Shown here: one piece after another, positions 10,101 to 22,100 of the stretch
How positions within the stretch are numbered: position 1 is the stretch's first letter
Layout of the letters: every line of letters starts with the position of its first letter
Assembly: GCA_019279435.1 (NCBI GenBank)
Contig: JAAALK010000080.1
Coordinates: forward strand, 36,095,073 to 36,159,072
Origin: Zizania palustris
Lineage: Eukaryota > Streptophyta > Magnoliopsida > Poales > Poaceae
Direction of reading: 5' to 3'
Length of the DNA: 64,000 nucleotides
Translations under genes and position numbers: made by a program
Notes under the pieces: generated by a model
Database searches by the model: none
The model's input: only the letters and a program-made list of their open reading frames with translations
Told to the model about the DNA's origin: nothing

Positions 10101-13100
10101 GACAGGTCCCGAGATGCCCTGGCTAGGCCTAAGGGCCCTTACCCTTACCATTCTCAATGCATATGCATGATCCAGTAATCTAGTACAGAATTCTTACAAT
10201 CACTCTTTTTAATGATTGTGTGAGTTATGCAAGCATAGGAGTTGTGCAACTGTGCTCTTTTTCATGGTTACCACAATACTGCTTTTGCTCTATTGACATT
10301 GCAACTTGTTTGTCTTCTCCTAGCACAGAGACCCACAAATTCTATGTTTGTTACTTTCCAAGGGTCTTTTTTTACTTTAATATTCATTGTTTATGTTAAC
10401 ATGCAGCTAGTACGTAGTAACAGTCGCCGGTTTATGCCTTCACAAGCAGATGAAGAAGCTCATCAGTTATCTTATTTGCGAAAGCATATGGTCAGCATTC
10501 TAAGTCTATTGGCAGATTCTGTTGATGGAGAGGGTGATGAGTCTATGGTTAGTGTATTTGTCATTCCATCATTGTTTTTTATCTGATATAGTTCGTGTTA
10601 AAAAGTTGATTACTTTTGACTCTGTCAATGCTAAACATCAGCACACTCTGGTTCATTCCTGCATGAAGTTCATGATGTAAAGTCAACACTGTATGTATTG
10701 CAGTCCCAGTGTGTAAAAGCAATCAACAACTTAAAATAATTTCTTTTTAACTTTGGAGAACTCCTAGCACTAGAAATTGGCAATTACATGTTATTAGTTA
10801 TGAATTTTGACCATTTATACATATAATTGAGTTTAAAAAGGTGGGGACTAGCTGAGGCAGTCCCTGTACAATGCCTATGGCTATGATTAAATGTATGTAA
10901 CTGAAAGCCTTACCAAAACAAATAAAGGAATGGATAGGGTCCACCACTGTGTGATCAAGATAAAAAATGGTAAGTCAGATAAGATATCCATATGATGATA
11001 TGAACAGTTTGGGATAGAGTACCTTTGTTTCCCTGTTCAGGAAGCCGAGGACAAAGTAGATTCTACACTACTTTGTAAAATGAAATGTTTTTAAATAGGT
11101 TCTTATATTGAAAAGAGTTTCTTCATCTTTTCTACGACATATAAGCATTGAACAATATCTTGGTGTATAGGATGCATGATTGTGTACTATTTCCGAAATT
11201 ATTATTTTTTGTTACTTTCTGTCATGTAGGATTAACTACTCTGTTGAAAAAGTGGATGGTGCTTTGTGGTATTGTTGCTCTGAAGATTCCCTGGACCCTA
11301 ACTGTTATCTTCATTGCTTTTTATGCAGGTATTGACAATAGAGACTTTTGAGCATCTTGGATTTTTATTGCAGTTCTCTGAAGGAACTCCTTTAAGCCAA
11401 GTTGCTACCTTTTTTGCAAATTCTGATCCAGACATGCCTGCTGCTCCTGTTCCCGTTGATCAGGTTCATGATTGGATTGTGCAGAATATAGCTGCTTCAT
11501 TGGAAAATGCAGCAGATAAATCCACAGCCAAGGAAAACAGCCAACAGAGTGCATCTGATCCTGATGTGACAATGACTGAGGCTGTCACAAATACGAGAAT
11601 TCAGAGCAGTTCACCAACTGGTACTGCTGTGCCAAACAATCAAGGACACTACAGAAATACAACTTTTGTAGAGGGTTTCTCCAAAACTTCTGTTGTGAAA
11701 CAAGCATCTGATATCAAAGGGCATTCAATAAAGGTATGCATGTATTAGTTCTTGGTAATTCTCAATGAATATTGATAGGGATGGAATATAACTTCATTTC
11801 ATTATTTATCCTTCATGTTGTAGTTCAAAAAATAGAAACTATATGATTAACAGTGGAACTTAAAAAACATATCTTCCTACTATTAATAAAATACATATAC
11901 TTTTTTGTAGGTTTTGAACTGTCATGATTCTGTTATCTATATATTAGCTCCTGTTAAATATGCCACCGTCTATGGGTGTTCTGACACTACTATTGTTCTT
12001 GGTGCTGTTGGTAAGGTATGCATATCATACAACTTTTCATTCCTATATTTCAAGTTGAATACAGCAGGAAACAGTATAAGACACAATGGCCAACCAACCC
12101 ATTGTTATCCATGTTCCAACAGCTGACCAACTCAGGGCCCATATATCAGCCGTGAAATTGTGGATACAGACAACTCAGTGGGATGCACATTCTAGAAAAG
12201 ACTATCTGTCACTTACCTAGCTATAAATCTAACAATTTTCATGTTATCAGGTGGTAAAAGTGGAGCATTGTGAACGAGTACAAATCATTGTAGCTGCAAA
12301 GCGAATTTGTGTTGCCAATTGTCGTGAATGTATCTTCTACTTGGGAGTAAATCACCAACCGCTTATTGTGGGGGACAACCATAAATTACAAGTGAGTATA
12401 TCCTTTTGTAATCAACTATTTCTATCATGTGAAGAAGCATAAACTGCATGCTATTGTTATGAAAGTATTAATAGCTTGATGGGTAGTCAAGGAAAAATTA
12501 GGAAGCATGGAAGCATACAGAACATGAAATTTTCTTAACAGAAATTTATGCTGAACTCTTGCATATCCTTCAAAACACTCCTTGTGGACCAATAAGAAAT
12601 CATCCCATCAAATGATGAAATGAAGATGACTTTTTTGTTTGACATGCTAAAAGAGAAGAGCCAAGTTGATAATATACTTGCTAATTGGCAAGGAGCTATT
12701 GCTAGCGAAGGAACTGTTAGAGATATACTATATAGTATAAGGCTTATTTGTAAAGCTTCTCTTCTCTTGTACTATTGCCCTTTGGGCCCTTCTCTTGTAC
12801 ATATTTGCCCTTTGGGCCCTTTGGAATGAACATCAGCTACATGGTATCAGAGGTAGGGTTTCTAGCCCCTCCCCTCCTCCTGATCCAGCCACTGGCGAGC
12901 CCTCGCCATGCCTGCGCCAGCGCCGCTGCGCGTCCGCCGCCACGCGCCTGCTCGCGCGTGAGCTTGCGCTGCCGCGCGCCTGCCCTGTGCGTGAGCTCGC
13001 GCCGCCGCGCGCCTCTATCTTCCCGCGCCGCCGCACGTGAGCTCCACCGCGCCCGAGCGCCGCTGTCCGCGCGTGAGCTCGCGTCGCCGCAGCGCCCGCC

Positions 13101-16100
13101 TGTCCTCCTGCTCAAGGCCCGCCCCTGAGCGCCGCCGCATGCCCTTTGGGCTGCGCCTGCAGGCCCTCCGCCGTTCTCGTCGCCCTCTGCTCACGACGGG
13201 CAGAGAGGTCCCTTCCCTATTGAGACAGATTGCAAAAAAAAAAAAAACAGAAAGCAAGGGTTTCTCACCATGGCTGCTCTTTGTCCTCCCGTTCCTGTAC
13301 AACCATTTGTTTCTCCGTAGTTCATAGAAGTAGCAATAAATTAGATGTACCGACGACCTTATAATTTAATATATTGATTTTAGTTCATTTACACAGAAAA
13401 CAAGTCCGCTTTTAAAAACATTGAAGCCACACTTCATCTGATTCAACATAAATCTACTTTGAATTTCAACTACATTAAAGATTTCTTTCTCATTTTATCA
13501 GGTTGCTCCATTCAATACTTATTACCCACAACTGGGGGAACATTTGGTGCAAGTTGGTGTGGATCCGAACATTCAACAAATGGGATGAACCTTTTGTACT
13601 GGGAGTCATTGATCCACATGATTCATTATCTCATCCTGCTGGGGTTTCTGATGTCCAAGCTGAATCTGCCACTTGTCTAGATCCTGATCTGTTCACCAAC
13701 TTTTTGGTATGTAAACTATATGTTAGCTTTCCAGATTATTGTATGACAGTTTTAAAACACATGGATTCATTGAAAATCGTTAGCTGTTTGTGCTGAGCTG
13801 CTGCCAACATTTTATTTATCAATATATGATGACTTTTTGTACGTGTTATGTGTCCATTGTTCTTAAGTCATTGACATGAAGAGATCGAATGATTAATCAG
13901 CATCTAGGTGCTAATTGTGCATAGTGCCATAGTTGGAAGCCCAGATTGGATGGAGATTGAAAGGGTGGGAAAGATATAAAAGAGTAGAAAACTTAGAGTA
14001 ACTAAACCCCATGAATCATCTATTTATGTTGTTTTCATGCTGTATCAGTTTATACACTGCCTAGTTTGTACTGGTGGCTGGCCAACAGGCCAAGAGTAGT
14101 CATTTTAAAAAAAACTCACCAGTGGGATTAAGACAGACCATGGCATTCAACTTCTTCTTCAAAGCCTTTCAATCCTAAGCAAGTTGGGGTAGGCTAGAGT
14201 TGAAACCTAAACTTGGGCTTCATCTCTATTTGAGTGGCTAGGTTTTTCATTGGCCCATCAAGCCTAACACAACCTTTTAGGGGAAAGAGGCCCTCCCTCC
14301 TCCTTTACTAGGGTTTGGGACACGCTATATTGAGACAACATAGGCAGAATTGGCCCACAACATTCAACTAAGTCGAGAAAAACCCCTCTGAACATGGCGC
14401 ACAACCAGGCATGCTCAACCTCACACGGGGAGCACACTTCTACTAGCCCCCGCCAGGAGTGTTTTTGTGCGAGATCTAGGTTCGAGCCTGGGTCAGCGTC
14501 CTCTCTACTTGAGGTTCTACCACTGCGGGACAAGCGTGTTCTCCAAGAGTAGTCATTTGACTAATAGATCAAATAAAATTGCTTGCACCTGCCTGAATAC
14601 TTTGGATATATCTGCACTTAACTATATCATTCATTTTTGTTGCATTCCCCAACATGTCCAAAGCAGCTGTGGTAAGAATTGACAAGAAGCATTGGAGAAC
14701 AGCCCTAATGCTGACAGCATATGATACAATTTAAATCCCTGTACAGAATGTGATCGTTAGCTAATTTTGTCTACAGATTCCTAGTTGGTTTGAGGCACAT
14801 GGGCCTACAAAATATAATCCATTTACATTGCCTGAAGTTTATTGGGCATCCCAAAGGAAAAAGGTATGTAATAATGCGATCAATCTACAACATACTTTTC
14901 ATGTATTTCAGTATTTCTAACAGTTTGTTTAGTAAGAAGGTTTATATGGTGAGATACCTGCTAGTACTTAGGGTGGTTATCTTTGACATAATCATGGATA
15001 ATGGAGTGATTCGATTAAGAAACAAGCATACATTATTTGTCTATTTTATTTAGCAATATTCACTAAATAGAATTATGGTAGATGTTCTGTGAGTATAGCT
15101 GAAGCAGGAAGGATCCAAATTATGAAATGCAAGAATAATTTGCTTCAAGTTGTAGGTAATAGTATTACCAGTCATTTAACCGACACACTTCATATGTGCT
15201 CATTCAATTAGCTTGACGAGCTGAAATTGTATGGTGTGTAAATGAGCCCAATGTTATTGGCCATCATCAAAAGTCGAAACTCTCATGCTCTTTGATAACA
15301 TACTAACTGCTTCTGAAATATCAGTAATTTTTATTTCTGAAGCTGGATTTCTTCCTGTACAATTTCAGCATGTTTTTCTCAAAGATATTCAAAAGAATAT
15401 CCGAGAATTGCAGATTGATGATAATCGGAAAATGGAACTGGCATGTGCTCTTCATGCCCAATTTAAGGACTGGCTGTATGGTAATATACTCGGATCTTGA
15501 TGCAATTTGATGGTAGAATATATATTAATATTTGCATAATTGCATGTCTAGTTTTTTGGACTTATTTGTGTCATGTTAGTTTTAGGCTCAAGACGTTTTG
15601 TCATGGTTTGGCTGTTTTTTCTTTAATTCATGGACTCATGGTAATCCTTGAGTACTTGATGCTCATGCAATCTTTGACTTAATCAGTAATCACTCTAATT
15701 AGTGGTATTTGAGCATATGAATCATATGATCTGACATTACGGTGAGCCAGTTATGATTCCAAGCTAGACCATGTTCCATGTGTGACTTCTTTTGCACTAT
15801 TTACCAATAGTAGTTACCCGCTCTTGATTGCTTACAAACTATGGGTCTGGAATTGTTCAGAATATACTCTTCCATTTACATCAGTTACAATTCAGTTGAT
15901 TTTGATGACCTGTTAAACAACAAATCTGGCTATAACTTTACTTGCAAGTGTTAACCCTTGAAAAATGCTACTGGAGTTCTGAACCCCTCTAAGGATTTGA
16001 TATGTCCAAAACTACAAATTTGGGCAGGATGTCACACGCCACGCAAAAGAAGAGGCTTGTAGGCCAACCCACAACCCAATCAGGCCTGTGAATAGTGACG

Positions 16101-19100
16101 CGGGCACTGTTCATGTGAACAGTACTGCACGGTACTGTAGCAGATAAGAGTCCAGCTTGCAAGGGTTAATTAGAGATCAGATTAGTTAAAAGTCCAGCCT
16201 AGAAGGGTTAATTAGAGATCAGATTAGTTAAGAGTCCAAGTCCACATTAGTTAGGAGTCTAATTCGGTTAGAATAAAGTTGTAGATTAGATCAGCCTTAT
16301 TTTTATATAAGGGCTGATGCACTAGGGGTCTTATCGAGTGTTTAGTAACGGCTTAGCCTCTCTATTGTATCCCTGCCTCGGCGGTGCGACGTGGAGTGTA
16401 GCTCCGTCGCGCCGACGAGGGTCAGGGCCTTGTTCAATTCTTCAGTTATCAATTCAGTCACAATGTTTTGCTATCCTCCCTGACCATGGTCCTGACCCAT
16501 GACAACTTGGTATCAGACGGGCGGCTTTCGCCATAAACGTGCAATCGGGTGTCAGGACAAGGGTGGAGCAGCAGATCGTAATCAGCTGGCAGCGGTTGTC
16601 GGCCGTCGGAGCACACATATCTTGATTAGGCCGTGACTCCGTCGTAAGATTCGAGGTAGATTCAACATGGGTGTGATCAGCATCAGCACCTCAGCTGGTG
16701 CCGATTGAGCCAAGGGGAAGGCCAACGAGAAGGTGCATGCCCTACTTGCCGAGGTGCTGAGGTGCTGTGACTCCATCCTAGAGGCCTTGGGCGGCACCGG
16801 AGGCGGTAGAGGTGGCATCGTTCTGGGTGTCGATGGTGACATCAACATTGTCAGCATAGGTGGTGACGCCGCGTGGGACAACGTAGGCGCTTGTGATGAC
16901 AACGGCAGTGCCGTGCTGGACACAGGCGCGAACGCCATATGGGCATTGGATGCCGTGGGTGGCATACTCACAAGCATGGGCGTCGTCGCAACACGCCAAG
17001 TCATGCATGGCAACATCCTCATGATAGCTCACGACAACATCCCAAGTAGTGGAGGCGAGGTTGTTCTGCTTAGGGACGGAGGCTTTGAATGGCCTGTTAA
17101 CGACGTGTTGTGCATGTGCACCCTTAGCACTAGGACCTCGGGTGACGGCAGCAGAGGCAACCTCCTAGCCACAGACGACAACTTCAGCGGGGGCAGCCTC
17201 GCCTACAACGTGGCCGCCCTTGGTGAAGGCGGCCCTAGCGGGAGAAACTCATGCGGGCTAGGTTGGGAGGGCCCCGGGAGTAACAGATGCAGCCGGCTTG
17301 AGCAACAATGATAGTCATGCCTCATTGGGCGGCGGGTTGCTAGGCCCGATCTATTGCGGCGGCGCCTCATCCGTGAGTGGCAGCTACGGTGTGCTGCACA
17401 ATGGCGGGGGCAGCGGCACGCAAATCAACGACGGTGGTGCTCTCTAGGAGGCAATAGAGGCATCCTCATACGGGGTGATGGGCCAGCAACCTCGGCGGCG
17501 GCGAAGGTGGCGGCAGCGGCGCGAGCAGCCTGGACACCAGAACGTTGCTGGTTACCCGCCCCTCACCACCCCTTGGGCAGCAACCGCGACAATATTGGGC
17601 GCATGCACGCGGCCTAGGCAGCGGTCGGGACGCCCTCCTCGGGGGCGTGTCGGGCAGTGACTCAAGCGGCTACAGCGGTGGCATACCAGAGGACAACACG
17701 GGTGGCGATGACAACAATGTTGGCCAGGACAGCATGTGTGACGCCCATGGTACATATGACAATGGGGTCCACGGGAGCAGCAACAGCGTAATCGAAACCT
17801 TCACATGGGGCAGCACCAGCAAGCGACGTGGTTTTCCTTGGGAAGGGCAGCCCTATGGGTAGAAGGGTCGACCTCATTGAGAGGATAAGTCTATGTGTGT
17901 GTTTTGGCATGACATGTTGTTTGGCATGACATGTGTGATGTCCATGTGTGGACAAGTTTGTAGTCTTAGCACCTTTAGCATCTTTTGCTTTAGCATCTTA
18001 GACTAGCATCTTTGCTTTAGCATCTTAGACTAGCATCTTGGGCTACATGGCTAGTCTATAAATATGTATCCCCAACCATTTGGGTTGGCATGGCATTTGA
18101 GTGAGTTGAATGAGAAGAAAATTGCTCCAACCCTTGAGTGTCATCCCTACCAATGCGAGTGTTCTCTCTAACAATTGGTATCGGAGCTGTATGGTTCTGT
18201 GACCTTTCCAATCTCCTCCGCGACTCTCTCCAACAGAGACGCCCGTCTCCTTGTTCATCTTCCTCCCTTGCCGGTCCACCGGAAACCAACGACTCGACGA
18301 GCTCCACCCACACTCCGAGCAGCAGCTCGATAGTAGCGGCTTCCTCCCAGTGCAGCAGCAACCCCCACGACCCTTCCACTCTACCACTACGCAATGTCCA
18401 CAGGAGACTCTTCGCTCGGCCACCTCGAGCGCACGACGTCGGCAGGAGGCCAAAGTCGCCGCGGCGGAGGAGCGCGACCGGGTGGCAGCAGAGGCTGTGG
18501 CAGCGGCGGCTCGGAAGGCGAGGTTGGCGGCGGTAGAACTGGCAGTAGCGAGAGCGGAAGAGGAAGCGACAGCGGCTGTGGCTGCAGCACGTGTTGCGGC
18601 GGCAGAGCTCGAAGCTTTGCGCCTCGGTAGCAACAGTGGCACTGCCTCCGAGGGAGGTAGCCTCGACTTGGAGGCCGAGTTACCAAGGAGGGCGAAGGAT
18701 GAGCGGGTGGCGCAGTGGGCAGCAGCGCAGCCCCGTGCTCGCGGCGGCAGCCCAAACGGGCCCAGGCGCGCCGACAACATTCCGGGAGGATGCGCACGCG
18801 ACGGTCGTGCTCCTGGCGAACGCAACCCTCACAGGCGGTGTGGCTCTCCTTCCCCGGACCGACGCCATGGTCATCGCGGCTTCCAGACCATCGTCAAGGA
18901 TGCTGGTGCTGGTGGTGGATGGCCCAACCTCACCAAGACCAACTACACCGAGTGGTCCATGATTATGAGGGTGAAGCTCCAAGTGCGGCACATGTGGGAG
19001 GTGCTCACATACGACGACGTCGACTACGATGATGATCGACGGGCGCTGGAGGCCCTCGTTGCTGCAATTCCGCCGGAGATGCAGTCTTTGATTGCTTGCA

Positions 19101-22100
19101 AGCAGACTGCCAAGGAGGCTTGGGATACTATCGCTGCAGTGTGTATCGGCAGCGATCGCGCCCGCAAGGCTACGTTGCAGGCACTACGCAAGGAGTGGGA
19201 GAATCTAGCTTTCAAACCAGGTGAGGATGTTGATGATTTTGCTCTCCGTCTCAACTCTCTACTGCAGAAGTTGGTGCAGCATGGCGAAGACCTCATCAAC
19301 GAGGAAAGAGCTGTTGAGAAGCTCTTTCGTTGCGTTCCTGGGAAATACAAGCAAATCGCTCGTTCGATCGAGTCCTTGATGGACCTCTCTAGGATGTCGA
19401 TCGGAGAAGCGATAGGTCGCCTCAAGGTCGTCGACATCGACGAACCCCAACCATCTTTAGAGCCGGCCACCACTGGTGGCAAGCTTCTCTTCACCGAGGA
19501 GCAGTGGCTCGCTCGCCAGCGAGAGCAGAAGAAGGGGGAGGCATCAAGTTCGTCGAATGGCCACAAGCGCCAGCCACGTAGGGGGCGCAAGGCCCCCCAG
19601 GCGCGTGGAGGCGCTACTGGAGGCGCCAACAGTGGCCGCAAGGCCACCCGTGATGACACTTGTCACAACTGTGGCAAGATCGGCCATTGGGCTAGGGACT
19701 GTCGGCAGGCGAAGCGCGGCGGTCAGGCACATGTCGCGCAAGCGCAAGAGGAGCCAGCTCTGTTCCTTATACATGGGAACATTGAGCTGCACTCCCCTCC
19801 CACGTCGACAACCGCCGCTCTTCTCCACGTCGACGAACCACACGCACACGTCTTCCTCGGCAATGGGTCCAATGATGACAAGATTGACGGGTGGTTCCTC
19901 GACACCGGCGCCACCCACCACATGACCGGGCGACGGGACCACTTCTCCGACCTGGACTCCAGCGTGCGAGGCTCCGTCAAGTTTGGGGACTCCTCCGCCG
20001 TGGAGATAAGGGGCGTCGGCTCTGTCATCTTCACCGCCAAGACCGGCGAGCATCGGATGCTCACCGATGTCTACTACATCCCCGAGCTAAGGAACTCCAT
20101 CATCAGCCTTGGCCAGCTGGATGAGAATGGCTCGCGCGTGGAGATCGAGCATGGGGTGCTGCGCATTTGAGATCATCAGCACCAACTTGTCGCCAAGGTA
20201 AATAGAGGAAGCAATCGCCTTTATGTCCTTCATGTGCAGGTGGCACAACCCGTGTGTCTTGCAGCCCGCCGCGACGACGACGCGTGGCGGTGGCACGAGC
20301 GTTTTGGGCACCTCAACTTTGAGGCCTTGAAGCAGCTCGGCATCAAGGAGATGGTGCGGGGCATGCCGAGTGTCGAGCATGTGGAGCAGTTCTGCGACAC
20401 CTGCGTGCTGACCAAGCAGCGGCGACTCCCATTCCCTCATCAAGCGAGCTTTCGCGCCAAGGAGAAGCTCGAGCTCGTGCACGGCGACCTTTGCGGTCCC
20501 GTGACACCGGCTACCCCTGGAGGCCGGCGCTACTTCCTCCTCCTCATCGACGACGTGTCCCGCTACATGTGGGTGGTGCTTCTCGACACCAAGGCAGTAG
20601 CCGCAGATGCTATCAAGCGTCATCAAGCTGCCGCGGAAGGAGTGCGGCCGCAAGCTCCGGGTGTTGCGCACGGACAATGGCGGTGAGTTCACGGCGGCTG
20701 AGTTCGCGGCGTACTGCGCCGATGAGGGCATTCAGCACCACTACTCCGCGCCGTACACACCATAGCAGAACGACATCATCGAGCGCCTGCAACCAGACGG
20801 TGTGGCCACTACTCGCGCCCTCCTCAGGCAGAGGGGGATGCCGGCGATCTACTGGGGAGAGGCGGTGATGACTGCCGTCTATCTCCTCAACCGCTTGCCC
20901 ACCAAGGCTCTTGACGGCGAGACGCCGTATGAAGCCTGGCACGGACGCAAGCCGACGGTTGGCCACCTTCGCGTTTTTGGTTGCCTGGCATTCGTCAAGG
21001 AGCTCAGCCACGTCGGCAAGCTTGACGATCGGAGTACGCAAGGGGTCTTCATCGGCTATGCGGAGGGCTCCAAGGCCTACCGCATCCTCGACCCTACGAC
21101 ACAGCGCGTCCACATCTCACGAGACGTTGTGTTCGACGAAGGGCGAGGCTGGACGTGGGGCAAGATGGCGGATGATGGCTCGACTTCGACGATCAGCGAT
21201 TTCGTCGTCGAGTACGTCTACTTCGAGGGAGCAGGGGGAGCTAGCAGCTCACCTTCACCGAGCCCGCTTGCCCCAGCACCTGGCACATCATCAGCTTCTG
21301 GCAAGTACACCACCTCCTGCACCGGCCACACCTCGCTCTCCTACACCGGCGCCCACATCTCCGAGATCGGCATCCGCAACTTCAGTTCATGATGAGCAGT
21401 GCACAGTGGAGTTCACTACTCCATTGTCAAACGACGGGGACCGTGTCGATGCTTGCCATGACGGAGAGCCTCTACGTTGCCACACCATGGATAACATCCT
21501 TGGTGAGCAGCCCGTTCCTAGGATGGCACAACATGACTTCGATGCGGAGCTGCACTTGGCGCATGATGACGGTGAGCCACGTTCCTTCGCTGAGGGGGAA
21601 GGAGACGCAGCCTGGCGCGCCGCAATGCAGCAGGAGATGGATGCCGTCGAGCGGAACCAGACATGGGAGTTGGCTGATCTTCCGGCCAGCCACTGTGCCA
21701 TCACCCTTAAGTGGGTGTTCAAGCTGAAGAAAGATGAGGCCGGGGTGGTGGTCAAGCACAAGGCTCGGCTGGTGGCACGCGGTTTTGTTCAGCAGGAGGG
21801 AGTCGACTTCGACGACGCCTTCGCTCCTGTTGCACGGATGGAGTCCATTCGTGTCCTCCTCGCGCTGGCAGCCCAGGAGGGTTGGCGTGTCTATCACATG
21901 GATGTCAAGTCTGCCTTCCTCAATGGCGACTTAAGGAGGAGGTCTACGTTCGACAGCCGCCGGGATTTGTCATCCCCGGCAAGGAGAACAAGGTTCTCCG
22001 CCTGCGCAAGGCCCTCTATGGCTTGCGACAGGCACCACGAGCTTGGAACGACAAGTTGGACTCCACTCTCAGGCAGATGGGGTTCTATCAAAGTGCTCAT

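Noticed and set aside
12775..13327. Several GC-rich open frames on both strands in TBCCD1 intron 5
   Set aside because: They lie in the leader of a truncated Copia element, are repetitive and conflict across frames.
14477..14521. Functional tRNA gene
   Set aside because: Only A and B box remnants are present and no cloverleaf can be drawn; it is the head of a SINE.
16733..17311. 192-codon Gly-rich frame in D taken as a functional gene
   Set aside because: The opposite strand is equally open, there is no recognised domain, and composition explains the length; kept only as a description of the D interior.
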